Positions 19,058 through 27,683 are shown, counted from the first letter of the stretch. The stretch is 64,000 bases of DNA from an uncultured Saprospiraceae bacterium (GCA_938045585.1 CALIAU010000014.1:1-64000); one strand, 5' to 3'. Numbers and translations are program-made. The notes: generated from the letters alone by a model not told the origin.

Positions 19058-19618
19058 TTAAAAGTCTTTTACGTATTCGTTCCCCACAAATTCTTTTCTA
19101 AGGTTTGCCAATTTGTGGGATACGCTGGCATCGTATAATTTATCTCCCACCTGAATAATAAATCCACCAATTATATCTGGATCTATCTCAGTTGTTATTT
19201 CTACCGATTCATCCGTTACATTACTTGCAAGTAATTTTGCCTTGATAGAATCAAGTTTTTCATTACTTAACTCAGTAGCAGTAATTAATGTTACGGTTGT
19301 TATTTTCTTGTGTGCTTTGTATTGTACTTCAAAGGCTTTTACGATTTCTGGAAGAAGATCTTCTCTTCCCTTTCGCAAGACGATATCTAAAAAGCTTTTG
19401 CTAAGTGGATCTAATTTACCTGTGAATAAGGCATCGAGAACCTTTTGTTTTCTATCCTTGCTTATGATTGGACTTTTCAGCATGAGCACTAAGTCTCTGC
19501 TTTCCATGCTTTCAGTGAGTCCCAACATGTCTGTGCGGATAGTCTCTACGTTCTGTCTTTCTAGAGAAAGATCCAGTAGCGATTTAGCATAGGTGGATGC
19601 AATTCTGTGTATTGACAT
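19058..19618 (-). CDS. atpH: ATP synthase F1 subunit delta (OSCP)
   Basis: The 186-residue peripheral-stalk subunit that joins F1 to the b subunits. It starts with IASTYAKSLLDLSLE, has the conserved LDPLSKSFLDIVLRKGR-type helix in the middle, and ends with the glycine-rich family signature DPDIIGGFIIQVGDKLYDASV. It follows atpF by two bases. Length and order are normal. Confidence 0.95.
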   Translation of the reverse strand: MSIHRIASTYAKSLLDLSLERQNVETIRTDMLGLTESMESRDLVLMLKSPIISKDRKQKVLDALFTGKLDPLSKSFLDIVLRKGREDLLPEIVKAFEVQYKAHKKITTVTLITATELSNEKLDSIKAKLLASNVTDESVEITTEIDPDIIGGFIIQVGDKLYDASVSHKLANLRKEFVGNEYVKDF

Positions 19619-19620
19619 TC

Positions 19621-20139
19621 CTAGTTAAGGTTAATTTCGTCCACTAATGTATTGACAAATCCTTCTTGTTCTGGATTGCCTTTTAATTCTTTCTTGAGTA
19701 CTTTTTCTGCAATATCTAATGCCATGATTCCTACTTTGTTTTTCACTTCAGTAAGTGCAGCATTTTTTTGATTCTCAATTTCAAGATTTGCGTCAGTCAT
19801 GATTTTCTGCGCTTCTGACTTTGCTTTTTCTTTGGCATCATTTACAATCTTTGCACCAGACTCTTTAGCTTCTCTGAGCATCTGTGCTCTTTCTTCTCTT
19901 GCCTCTACTAAGAGCTTTTCGTTTTCAGCCTTTAGATTAGACATTTCTTCTTTTGCTTTCTTCGCCTCATCAAGCGCACCTTGAATTGTTGTTTCTCTGT
20001 CTTTCAATGCACTTGCAATAGGTCCAAATGCCATCTTTCCTAGTATGTACCAGAAAAGAAGGAATATAACAGACGTCCAAAGAATAAGACCTAAATCAGG
20101 TTTTATTGGAGAAAAATCAAGTAATGTAATATATAACAT
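19621..20139 (-). CDS. atpF: ATP synthase Fo subunit b
   Basis: Peripheral-stalk membrane subunit. I choose the ATG at 20137-20139, giving 172 residues that begin MLYITLLDFSPIKPDLGLILW. The frame stays open upstream to 20205, but that extension is hydrophilic, lies in the atpE-atpF hairpin, and does not resemble b subunits. One membrane helix (about residues 12-35) is followed by a long charged coiled-coil rich in Ala, Glu and Lys, as expected for a right-handed b dimer. It sits between atpE and atpH. Confidence 0.93.
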   Translation of the reverse strand: MLYITLLDFSPIKPDLGLILWTSVIFLLFWYILGKMAFGPIASALKDRETTIQGALDEAKKAKEEMSNLKAENEKLLVEAREERAQMLREAKESGAKIVNDAKEKAKSEAQKIMTDANLEIENQKNAALTEVKNKVGIMALDIAEKVLKKELKGNPEQEGFVNTLVDEINLN

Positions 20140-20167
20140 ACCGTAAGGTTTTCTTTGCTTTTTAAAA

Positions 20168-20205
20168 TTGCAGAACAGTGAACCATCCGTCCTCCTGTTC
20201 TGCAA
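20168..20205 (-). promoter_or_regulatory. Hairpin between atpE and atpF
   Basis: A perfect 11-bp inverted repeat, TTGCAGAACAG (20168-20178) and CTGTTCTGCAA (20195-20205), with a 16-nt loop, lies just after the atpE stop codon. There is no T-run. Such a structure could stabilise the 3' end of the atpE message, whose product is needed in many copies, or partly attenuate downstream genes. The function is inferred from position only. Confidence 0.55.
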
Positions 20206-20217
20206 ATGATAATTTTA

Positions 20218-20439
<222 letters not shown>

Positions 20440-20466
20440 TTAAAAAATAAAATTAAAAATCACTTC

Positions 20467-22002
20467 TTAATGATGGTGCTCCTCTGTAGCAGCGCCAATA
20501 TATGAGGCAGTCAATATTGTAAATACGAATGCCTGTATAAATGCTACCAATAACTCGATAGCCATCATAAACATAGTTAAGAGAGCTGAAGGAACAACCA
20601 TGCCCCATCCAGCAGCTGGATTCATACCGTTCTTACCGAATATGAAAATCAAGCCAACAAAAATTACGATTACCATGTGCCCTGCTGTCATGTTTCCAAA
20701 CAGACGTAGCATAAGGGTTAGTGGCTTTACAATAAACGCCCCCATCATCTCCACAGGAGTTACAATCACTTTCACCCATGCTGGTAATCCAGGCATGTTA
20801 AATATATGCTTCCAATAATCTTTGTTTCCGTTTTTAGTTGTCACAAGAAATGCAACGATTGCGAGAACTGCTGTTACAGATAAACTTCCTGTTACATTAG
20901 ATCCTCCAAAGAAAGGCACTTGACCAAATAAGTTAAGTCCCAGTATAAAAAAGAACAGGGCCATCAGGATAGGAATAAATTCTTCCCAACGTTTCCCAAG
21001 GAATGGTTTTGCTACCTCATCTTGAATAAATACGAAGATAGGTTCTAAGAATCCTTGCACTCCTGTAGGAGCCATGCCTTTTCTAGTCTTGTATGCTCTT
21101 GCTACTTTTCTGAATAACCAGAATAAGAATAAACTGACAAGAAGCATACTTACTACATTCTTGGTTATAGAGAAATCTGTAAATGAGGTAATACCTCCTC
21201 CAAAGAGACCTCCATCCAAGGTACTTTTGCTATCTACTTTAAAGGACTGTCCTCCTTGGCACAAATAGAGTTGATCTTTTTTCTTGCCATTTTCTTGCAT
21301 CTCTTCTACCGCATATACACTATGGCTTCCATTTTTTAATTCAACCAATCCTTCTCTGTTGAAATTTCCTCTTACTCTTCTTGCAGAACCTTCATATAGT
21401 ACATAGCCATTGTATGCCATGCTACCATTTCCATGGTAATCTGGTTTGAATTTTCCTGAGGAGAACATATCAAATTTAGATCCTCCTTCTGCACTCTTAT
21501 GTGTATATAAAATACAAGGTAGGGGAATCTGTATAGGACCAATACTGTATACATTCTGATCACTAATGTGATGGAAGGCTACAGCACCTGGATTAAATTC
21601 TGCTGAATGATCATGCACCATATGTCCACAAGCGTTCTGGTGTGCATGTCCTCCGTGGCTATCATCTCCATGTGCATGTCCATCGTGACCGCCTTTTGCA
21701 TGATTGTGTCCGGAATGATCACCATGCGCATGATTGTGCCCAGAATGATCACCGTGTGCATGGTTATGTCCGGAATGATTTCCTTTTGCATGATTATGGC
21801 CAGAATGGTCACCTTTTGCATGATTGTGTCCAGAGTGATCACCTTTTGCATGGTTATGCCCAGAATGATCGCCATGATCGTGGTTATGCCCTTGGTGATT
21901 TTGCTGCGTAGATTGAGTAGATGTGCGTTTTGTACTGTGCTGTTGGGCACTGATAAAACACGCCATGGATACAAAAAGGAAAATGAAACCTAGTTTACGC
22001 AT
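20467..22002 (-). CDS. atpB: ATP synthase Fo subunit a with a signal peptide and His-rich periplasmic extension
   Basis: The proton-channel subunit, here 511 residues against about 250-400 in relatives. Residues 1-20 are a signal peptide (FVSMACFISAQ). Residues 36-132 are extremely His-rich: seven units of ten residues, GHNHAKGDHS or close variants, at 38-107, then more His up to VHDHS. Residues about 135-290 are a soluble extracytoplasmic region. The C-terminal part is the normal subunit with the stator arginine in LMLRLFGNMTAGH (near residue 432). It ends in EEHHH. It is the first gene of the operon, and a -7 box lies about 25 bp upstream. The repeat suggests metal or proton binding on the periplasmic side. 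Confidence 0.93.
   Translation of the reverse strand: MRKLGFIFLFVSMACFISAQQHSTKRTSTQSTQQNHQGHNHDHGDHSGHNHAKGDHSGHNHAKGDHSGHNHAKGNHSGHNHAHGDHSGHNHAHGDHSGHNHAKGGHDGHAHGDDSHGGHAHQNACGHMVHDHSAEFNPGAVAFHHISDQNVYSIGPIQIPLPCILYTHKSAEGGSKFDMFSSGKFKPDYHGNGSMAYNGYVLYEGSARRVRGNFNREGLVELKNGSHSVYAVEEMQENGKKKDQLYLCQGGQSFKVDSKSTLDGGLFGGGITSFTDFSITKNVVSMLLVSLFLFWLFRKVARAYKTRKGMAPTGVQGFLEPIFVFIQDEVAKPFLGKRWEEFIPILMALFFFILGLNLFGQVPFFGGSNVTGSLSVTAVLAIVAFLVTTKNGNKDYWKHIFNMPGLPAWVKVIVTPVEMMGAFIVKPLTLMLRLFGNMTAGHMVIVIFVGLIFIFGKNGMNPAAGWGMVVPSALLTMFMMAIELLVAFIQAFVFTILTASYIGAATEEHHH
21682..21891 (-). repeat. Seven tandem 30-bp repeats coding the His-rich segment of AtpB
   Basis: The repeat period is 30 bp and each unit codes for ten residues of the type GHNH-A-(K/H)-G-D-H-S. 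Units differ at single codons (AAG or CAT/CAC at the variable place, GAT or AAT before HS). The high identity suggests recent expansion or contraction by slippage, so copy number may vary between strains. Confidence 0.9.
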
Positions 22003-22026
22003 ATTTGAGTTCGTCTAAATTCGCTG

Positions 22027-22034
22027 CAAAGGTA
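22027..22034 (-). promoter_or_regulatory. Candidate -7 box of the atp operon promoter
   Basis: On the minus strand TACCTTTG fits TAnnTTTG exactly and lies about 25 bp upstream of the atpB start codon. No good TTTG is found 19-21 bp further upstream, so only half of the promoter is convincing. Confidence 0.45.
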
Positions 22035-22229
22035 AAATTATATGGATAGAAAGCCCTATATGACTAGTCTTTTTTGTCCATTTTCATTGAGTTTTTTAAA
22101 GAAAATTACTTTTTGGCAAACTGGCTTCTAAAATGGATAAACATAGAGTTATTTGTATAAGGGACTACTTCCAAACTAAGTTTACTGCGTTTCGCGAAAA
22201 TGGGAAATAATACTCTTTGAAAATGGGAA

Positions 22230-22470
22230 TTACCAAATATTGAGGAACGGAGGATGAGGACGAGCGGACTAACGGACGAACGAACGGAGCGGACGAAACG
22301 GACTCAACGGACTCAACGGACGAAAGAGAGCGGCGTGTTCGGAGGAACGGATGGAGCGGACGGATGGACCAACGGAGGAACGGACGGTACGGACCAACGG
22401 ACGGAAGAGAGCTACGTGTTCGGACAGGAAAGACGGAGCAGACGGAAGAGAGCGGCATGTTCGGACGAAC
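22230..22470. repeat. ACGGA-rich irregular repeat tract
   Basis: About 240 bp built from ACGGAC, ACGGAG and ACGAA words, GC-rich and purine-rich on the plus strand, unlike the neighbourhood. Inside it a 23-nt unit recurs three times with the core AAGAGAGCGGC-TGTTCGGA: 22321-22343, 22402-22424 and 22443-22465. A 9-nt unit ACGGACTCA is also doubled near 22300-22317. No coding potential is credible: frames on both strands are low-complexity. Confidence 0.75.
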
Positions 22471-22479
22471 GTGTAGATA

Positions 22480-22513
22480 TGGATTCGTAGGTGCAGCCTA
22501 CGAATAGCGAGGG
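22480..22513. repeat. Dispersed GGATTCGTAGGTGCA module, intact hairpin copy
   Basis: ATTCGTAGG (22483-22491) pairs perfectly with CCTACGAAT (22497-22505) around TGCAG, followed by AGCGAGGGATTA. The degenerate sister copy is at 16286-16318. Confidence 0.65.
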
Positions 22514-22554
22514 ATTAGGTGTGGATCTATCGACGACTTAGACAGAGCGGAGGA

Positions 22555-22693
22555 ACTTCTTGCGTGAGTTGCCTGGAGGGCACCGAAGGTGGTCGCATAG
22601 CGACCGAGCCGAATGGCGGAGTCTGGAAGGGAACGACCTGCCTGCTTGCGCACGCAGGCAGGCCGCTTTTCTTTAGAAAAGTGGGGCACGCCC
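22555..22693 (+). repeat. Structured dispersed element, family GCGTGAG...GCACGCCC, copy 1
   Basis: The element opens with CTTCTTGCGTGAG and closes with GGGGCACGCCC. Inside are a perfect hairpin GGTCGC-ATA-GCGACC (22591-22605), the 26-nt palindrome (22637-22662), and a perfect hairpin CTTTTCT-TT-AGAAAAG (22666-22681). The copy at 36915-37010 has the same ends and hairpin positions with different stem sequences. Confidence 0.65.
22637..22662. repeat. 26-nt REP-like palindrome, copy 2
   Basis: CCTGCCTGCTTGC and GCACGCAGGCAGG form a near-perfect palindrome with one mismatched pair. It is the best copy of the three in the window (others at 16250 and 42190). Confidence 0.75.
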
Positions 22694-22713
22694 AAATACT
22701 GAATCCTTTCTAA

Positions 22714-22747
22714 AGAAAAAGGGCTGACATTTCTATCAACCCTTTTC
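22714..22747 (-). terminator. Intrinsic terminator of rny
   Basis: On the minus strand AAAAGGGTTGA, loop, TCAGCCCTTTTTCTTT. It lies about 45 bp past the rny stop codon. Confidence 0.8.
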
Positions 22748-22791
22748 TATATCTAAACTGCGGTCTACATTGCTCGCTTAAGTATCTGTGT

Positions 22792-24456
22792 TTATCTAGC
22801 TATTGCTGTTGCTCTTTTCTCACGGATAACGGTCACCTTTACCTGACCTGGATACTGCATCTCATCCTGAATTTTCTGTGAGATCATAAAGGCGAGGTCA
22901 TCTGCAAATGCGTCGGTCACCTTATCACTTTCTACAATTACTCTCAGCTCCCGGCCGGCCTGAATTGCATATGCTTTCTGTACACCTTCGTAACCCATAG
23001 CGATGTCTTCTAATTCTCCAATACGCTTGAGGTAACTATCTAGTATTTCTCTTCTAGCTCCTGGTCTTGCTCCCGAAATAGCATCACAGGCTTGTACGAT
23101 CGGAGAGATAATATTATTCATTTCTATCTCATCGTGGTGCGCTCCTATTGCATTTAGGACCACGGGATGTTCTTTGTGCTTTTCTGCCATCTGCATCCCT
23201 AGCAGTGCGTGTGATAACTCAGACTCTTCTTCTGCCACCTTTCCTACATCATGTAAGAGGCCTGCCCTTTTTGCAGTTTTAATCTGGCTCTTACTCAGGC
23301 CAAGTTCTGCTGCCATGGTGGAGCAAAGAATTGCTGTTTCCATGGAGTGCTTAAGAAGATTCTGGCCGTAAGATGATCTAAAGCGCATTCTACCGACCAT
23401 TCTCACTAGGTATGGATGTAGGCCATGAATGTCAAGATCAATTACAGAGCGCTCTCCTATTTCGACTATCTGTTCTTCTAACTGCTTTTTAACCTTTGCA
23501 ACTGTCTCTTCAATTTTAGCTGGGTGAATTCTTCCATCAGCCACAAGACGTTTCAATGCCAATCTACATACCTCTCTTCGAATAGGGTCAAAGCTGGAAA
23601 TTATAATTGCTTCTGGCGTATCATCTACTACGATTTCAGCACCTGTTGCCGCTTCTAGAGCACGTATATTACGTCCTTCCCTTCCGATAATCTGTCCTTT
23701 GATATCATCAGAATCGAGATTAAATACAGAAACAGTATTTTCAATTGTGTATTCTGCGCACATCCTTTGGATGCTTTCAATGATAATTTTCTTGGCCTCT
23801 TTATTGGCATTTGCACGCGCCATATTGATGATGTCTTTTTCAATAGACATGGCATCTGTTTCTGCTTTTGCTTTTACAGCTTCTAGCAACTGATCTTTGG
23901 CCTCTGCTTCAGAAAGCATAGCAACTTTTTCCAGTGCCTTTATGTGTTTCTCGTTTGCGGTATCTAATTCCTCTTTCTTTTTAGCAATTATCTTGAGTTG
24001 CTTTTCTAGATTTTGGCGAACAGAGGTAATTTCCGTTTCTTTTTGGTCCAAAATATCTAAATCTCTTTTTACCTCTTTTTTCTTCTGGTTTAGATCTTTT
24101 TCCATAGAGACTACCTGAAGTTCTCTTTCTTTTAGCTCAACCTTTTGATCTGCTTTGTACGTTTCGAAATCAGATTTGAATTTGCTGAACTTCTCTTTTG
24201 CCTCTTGAATCTTCTTTTGTTTGATAGATTCGTTTGAAGACTTGGCTTTTGCAAGAATAGACTTGGCTTTACTTTCTGCATCGTGTAATTTTCTTGATGC
24301 TGTGGACTCTGCTTCTTTTAGTGTGAGGTCTGCTCTTTTATTTGCTTCTTCAATTTTTCCTTGTGAAGCTTTTTTTACGGACATGTTTACTCCTAGATAT
24401 CCTAGGACTGCTCCGACTAATGATGCGATAATGGCAAATATGCCTATCTCTCCCAT
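22792..24456 (-). CDS. rny: Ribonuclease Y
   Basis: Membrane-anchored endoribonuclease that starts mRNA decay, 554 residues (normal is about 520). An N-terminal membrane segment (residues 4-24) is followed by a long charged coiled-coil to about residue 220, a KH RNA-binding domain with [11 protein letters not shown], and an HD phosphohydrolase domain containing [12 protein letters not shown] and GAHHDEIE. The end is the conserved [13 protein letters not shown]. It is the last gene of the pheT-coiled coil-zapA-rny run, separated from zapA by 69 bp that hold a perfect 9-bp hairpin. Confidence 0.96.
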   Translation of the reverse strand: MGEIGIFAIIASLVGAVLGYLGVNMSVKKASQGKIEEANKRADLTLKEAESTASRKLHDAESKAKSILAKAKSSNESIKQKKIQEAKEKFSKFKSDFETYKADQKVELKERELQVVSMEKDLNQKKKEVKRDLDILDQKETEITSVRQNLEKQLKIIAKKKEELDTANEKHIKALEKVAMLSEAEAKDQLLEAVKAKAETDAMSIEKDIINMARANANKEAKKIIIESIQRMCAEYTIENTVSVFNLDSDDIKGQIIGREGRNIRALEAATGAEIVVDDTPEAIIISSFDPIRREVCRLALKRLVADGRIHPAKIEETVAKVKKQLEEQIVEIGERSVIDLDIHGLHPYLVRMVGRMRFRSSYGQNLLKHSMETAILCSTMAAELGLSKSQIKTAKRAGLLHDVGKVAEEESELSHALLGMQMAEKHKEHPVVLNAIGAHHDEIEMNNIISPIVQACDAISGARPGARREILDSYLKRIGELEDIAMGYEGVQKAYAIQAGRELRVIVESDKVTDAFADDLAFMISQKIQDEMQYPGQVKVTVIREKRATAIAR

Positions 24457-24474
24457 AATTATATATGTTTTATT

Positions 24475-24496
24475 AAAGTGAATTCATATTCACTTT
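24475..24496 (-). promoter_or_regulatory. Hairpin in the zapA-rny spacer
   Basis: AAAGTGAAT (24475-24483) and ATTCACTTT (24488-24496) pair perfectly around TCAT, 18 bp upstream of the rny start codon. It may be a weak terminator for zapA or a 5' UTR stem of the rny message. No long T-run follows in the minus-strand direction. Confidence 0.4.
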
Positions 24497-24525
24497 AGTA
24501 TTAATAAATAAAAAGAAGAGCGTGT

Positions 24526-24810
24526 TTAGACAGCTTTCTCAAGACTCTCTTGGATTTCTGAAATCTTGGCTAATACAGAATCTTTGTCTTTAGATTTTTT
24601 AGCATTTTGAAGATCAAATGCATAGGAAATAAGCGCCATGGAAATCGCATCTATCTTACTAAGATCTCTATAGTTAGCACTATACTCCGAGATACGTTCA
24701 TTTATCTGCTTTTCTATCTTAGGTAGATTCTCCATTTCACTGTCCGGCAGTTTTATGGGGTATACTTTCCCGGAAACGGTGATGTGCGTTGAATGTAACT
24801 CCTTTTCCAT
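24526..24810 (-). CDS. zapA: Cell division protein ZapA
   Basis: A 94-residue FtsZ-associated protein that cross-links Z-ring filaments in the cytoplasm. It shows the ZapA pattern: a beta hairpin (HITVSGKVYPIKLPDSE), a helix with INERISEY, and a long C-terminal coiled-coil after KIDAISMALISYAFDLQ. It follows the small coiled-coil gene by six bases, so the two are translated together. Confidence 0.88.
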   Translation of the reverse strand: MEKELHSTHITVSGKVYPIKLPDSEMENLPKIEKQINERISEYSANYRDLSKIDAISMALISYAFDLQNAKKSKDKDSVLAKISEIQESLEKAV

Positions 24811-24816
24811 CTTCTT

Positions 24817-25077
24817 CTATTCCAAAATTTTTAAGCAGCTTTCTATCTCCTCGACATATCCTTCCAATTCCTGCTTTATTTGATCAATTTGCTTTTGACT
24901 AAAATCTGTATTGGTTATTCCAATAACTTCTGCTGTTCTGTTTTCGCTGATTTTATTTTTAAGCTCAGCGTTCTCTTCTTTCAACTGTGCATTTTCTGTC
25001 TGCAAATACTCCATCTTCATGCGTATTTTTCTTGCGGACAACTCAAGTTGGTTAAGCTTGGATAATACATCTAGCAT
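24817..25077 (-). CDS. Small coiled-coil protein, probable division accessory
   Basis: An 86-residue protein that is almost entirely a coiled-coil (LSKLNQLELSARKIRMKMEY, then LQTENAQLKEENAELKNK, and a C-terminal helix KQIDQIKQELEGYVEEIESC). It is encoded just before zapA, an arrangement seen in other Bacteroidota. It resembles ZapB in size and heptad pattern, but there is no sequence signature to prove this. A role in Z-ring organisation is inferred from context. Confidence 0.7.
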   Translation of the reverse strand: MLDVLSKLNQLELSARKIRMKMEYLQTENAQLKEENAELKNKISENRTAEVIGITNTDFSQKQIDQIKQELEGYVEEIESCLKILE

Positions 25078-25114
25078 CCCTAAAATTACTCAAATATTTG
25101 GAAATAAGCAGTAT

Positions 25115-27556
25115 TTACTGCCTGATGGTCGCTGCAAGTTGTTTTTCGAAGCTAGCACTCAGGTGTTTCATAACCTTATCTATGTCCTTGTCTTTCAGTG
25201 TTTTAGATTCATCTTCGAAGATAAAACTGACTGCATATGACTTCTTATTCTCACCGAGATGTTCGGTACTTCTATAGATATCAAAGAGGCTGACCTCTTT
25301 AAGAATCTTGCTTTTAGCCTGTTTTACTAGACCAAGTATATCATCAAATTGCACACTTTCGTCCAAAACCAAGGCTAAATCTCTTCTGGAAGAAGGAAAT
25401 TTACCTAAATCTTTCACACGTATCTTAGCGGATTTATGTTCGCTTAAAAGCGTTTCAAAGTTAATTTCTGCAGCAAAAATAGGCTCTTGAATACCTAGTT
25501 TCTCTTGTATTTGGGAATGGATTTCTCCAATTACGCCTAATCTGGTTTTACCATTAAAATATCCGAGCGCATAATTAAATCGAGCGTCTTCCTCGACTTG
25601 CACCTGTATGCCTCCTAAACCCAGCTTAGAAAATAGTCCCTGCATTGCGGATTGCACTTGTGAAAGATTTACCGCTTTAGCTCCAGGGTTTGCCCAACTT
25701 TCTTTTGCACTCTTCCCTTTTACGAAGAGGCTCAGGAATTCCGTTTCGAGATATTTTTCAGCATCTCTTTTGTAGGACTTGGCAAATTCAAAGAGGTGCA
25801 CATCAGTTTGCTGATAGTTTTGGTTATGCAGGATATTTTTTAAGCCACTTAATAAGACATCAGGACGCATTATGTCCAAATGTATATTCGAGGTATTATT
25901 TATAAAAACAAGTTCGTCGTCTTTACTGCCTATCCAATCTTTTACTTCTCTGGACTCCATTAGGGAAAGCCCCATCATTTCATTCCATGCTCTTGCGCTT
26001 AGGTAATTAGCAATACGCTCCCTAAATTGATTACGAGATGGTTGTTCAGAATATTGGATGGTAGACTGTATTTTTTCTGGAATACCTACCTTGTTAAATC
26101 CGTAGATACGAAGAATCTCTTCTATTAAATCTACTTCTCTGAGCACGTCTGCTTTATTCGTAGGTACGAGCACGCGTATGCCTGAGTCATCAACAGGAAT
26201 AATTTGCATTTCCATTGCATTGAGAATGGCATGTATCGCTTCCTTCCCTATTTCCTCTCCTACAAGCGCGTTTACTTTTTCGTATCGTAAATGAATTTCA
26301 ACGGGTGCAATTTTCTTAGGGTAAATATCTACTAGGTCTGAACTAACTGTTCCACCAGCGTGCTGCATCAATAAGCTTGCTGCTCTTTTTATTGCAAACT
26401 CTGTTATACTAGGATCACTTCCTTTTTCGAATACCTTCGCAGCATCCGTTCTTAGCAGATGTCTCGTACTTGTTTTGCGTATAGACATTGCAGAAAAGTG
26501 TGCTGCTTCTAAAAATATATTTGTTGTATTCTCTGTCACTCCTGAATACGCACCTCCAAATACACCTGCTATACACATCCCTTTTCTATTGCCATCACAG
26601 ACTATCAAATCCTCTTCATGTAATTTTCTGTTTTTCTCATCTAGGGAAAGAAACTCAGTACCTGAGGATAGATTATCTACTATTATTTTTTTGCCTGCAA
26701 TTTTATCTGCATCATAGGCATGGAGTGGTTGTCCCAGTTCGTGCAGAATATAATTCGTTATATCCACTACTGTATTTATAGGTCGTACACCTACAGCCTT
26801 TAAGTGATCCTGCATCCACTGAGGAGAAGTACCCACTGTTATATTTGATATCGTGACGCCAGTAAATCTTGGACAGTCCTCTTCGTTTTTTATTTCTACC
26901 TCTATGGGGTAGGCATTTAGTTCCACTTGAAAGGATGAAACATCTGGTGTATTTACTGAAATTGTATCGTCAATATTTACTTTTATATAGGCAGCCAGGT
27001 CCTTAGCTACTCCTAGGTGAGACGTTGCATCTGATCGATTCGGTGTTAGACCAATATCAAATACAGTATCATTTGTGAGTTTATAAAATTCTGATGCTGC
27101 GGTTCCTACTTCAGCGGAATCTGGCAATACTACTATGCCATCATGGTCATTACCTAGACCAATTTCGTCTTCAGCACAAATCATACCCTGACTTACTTCT
27201 CCTCTGATTTTACCTTTCTTAATTTTAAATGGTTCTCCCTCATACGGATGGAGGGTGGCTCCCACAGTGGCAAGCAATACTTTTTGTCCTGCAGCAACAT
27301 TGGGTGCACCGCAAACAATCTGTAAAGGATCTCCTTCGCCGGTAGAAACTGTACAAAGGGATAGTTTATCTGCATTGGGGTGTTTATCACAGGTGAGCAC
27401 TTCTGCGATGACAATACCTTCTAGACCTCCAGGAATTGACTCTACTTCTTTTACACCTTCTACCTCTAAACCGATATTAGTGAGAATCTCACTAATCTGC
27501 TGGACAGGCATGTCCAGTTGTATATATTTCTTCAGCCAATTAAGGGATATGTTCAT
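25115..27556 (-). CDS. pheT: Phenylalanine-tRNA ligase subunit beta
   Basis: The beta chain of the alpha2-beta2 phenylalanyl-tRNA synthetase, 813 residues. It starts MNISLNWLKKYI; I use the ATG at 27554-27556, because the 11 residues upstream in the frame do not belong to the family. Domains in order are the tRNA-binding EMAP-like fold (40-150), B3/B4 editing region (about 220-390), B5, the catalytic-like core and the C-terminal anticodon-binding domain (FPSSRRDLALVLDESV). pheS is not in the window. The gene begins the run that leads to zapA and rny. Confidence 0.96.
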   Translation of the reverse strand: MNISLNWLKKYIQLDMPVQQISEILTNIGLEVEGVKEVESIPGGLEGIVIAEVLTCDKHPNADKLSLCTVSTGEGDPLQIVCGAPNVAAGQKVLLATVGATLHPYEGEPFKIKKGKIRGEVSQGMICAEDEIGLGNDHDGIVVLPDSAEVGTAASEFYKLTNDTVFDIGLTPNRSDATSHLGVAKDLAAYIKVNIDDTISVNTPDVSSFQVELNAYPIEVEIKNEEDCPRFTGVTISNITVGTSPQWMQDHLKAVGVRPINTVVDITNYILHELGQPLHAYDADKIAGKKIIVDNLSSGTEFLSLDEKNRKLHEEDLIVCDGNRKGMCIAGVFGGAYSGVTENTTNIFLEAAHFSAMSIRKTSTRHLLRTDAAKVFEKGSDPSITEFAIKRAASLLMQHAGGTVSSDLVDIYPKKIAPVEIHLRYEKVNALVGEEIGKEAIHAILNAMEMQIIPVDDSGIRVLVPTNKADVLREVDLIEEILRIYGFNKVGIPEKIQSTIQYSEQPSRNQFRERIANYLSARAWNEMMGLSLMESREVKDWIGSKDDELVFINNTSNIHLDIMRPDVLLSGLKNILHNQNYQQTDVHLFEFAKSYKRDAEKYLETEFLSLFVKGKSAKESWANPGAKAVNLSQVQSAMQGLFSKLGLGGIQVQVEEDARFNYALGYFNGKTRLGVIGEIHSQIQEKLGIQEPIFAAEINFETLLSEHKSAKIRVKDLGKFPSSRRDLALVLDESVQFDDILGLVKQAKSKILKEVSLFDIYRSTEHLGENKKSYAVSFIFEDESKTLKDKDIDKVMKHLSASFEKQLAATIRQ

Positions 27557-27666
27557 CTGCTCGTTAAATTGAGCAGCAAAGATATACAAAGGACTTAATA
27601 GCTAATAGCCCAAAAAGAAGAATGTTTTTTACGGAATGGCTAAGATTTTACGGTTCGGAGCAAAAT

Positions 27667-27683
27667 ATTGACGATTCGTCAAT
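27667..27683. promoter_or_regulatory. 17-bp palindrome upstream of a TonB receptor operon
   Basis: ATTGACGA and TCGTCAAT flank one T. It lies 58 bp before the receptor start codon, in the position expected for an operator. The operon encodes its own LytTR regulator, but LytTR sites are direct repeats, so another factor may be involved. Confidence 0.4.

Larger units (their letters stand above)
22003..22791. other. 789-bp non-coding spacer between atpB and rny, full of repeats
   Basis: Going left to right it contains the atpB promoter region, an AT-rich part with the word AAAATGGGAA twice (22198 and 22220), the ACGGA tract, a 9-bp hairpin module at 22480-22513, a structured element with conserved ends at 22555-22693 that includes the 26-nt palindrome, and the rny terminator at 22714-22747. 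I see no gene. It looks like an accretion site for dispersed repeats. Confidence 0.7.

Noticed and set aside
20139-20205. Longer start of atpF at 20205
   Set aside because: The extension runs through the atpE-atpF hairpin and does not look like subunit b; the ATG at 20139 gives the usual N-terminus.
21579-21993. Long frames antisense to, and out of frame with, the His-rich part of atpB
   Set aside because: The 30-bp repeat is a multiple of three, so all frames stay open. The products are repetitive and the sense gene is certain.
22165-22490. Frames on both strands through the ACGGA tract
   Set aside because: Products are low in complexity (Ser/Arg/Val or Arg/Thr/Asp) and follow from the repeat.
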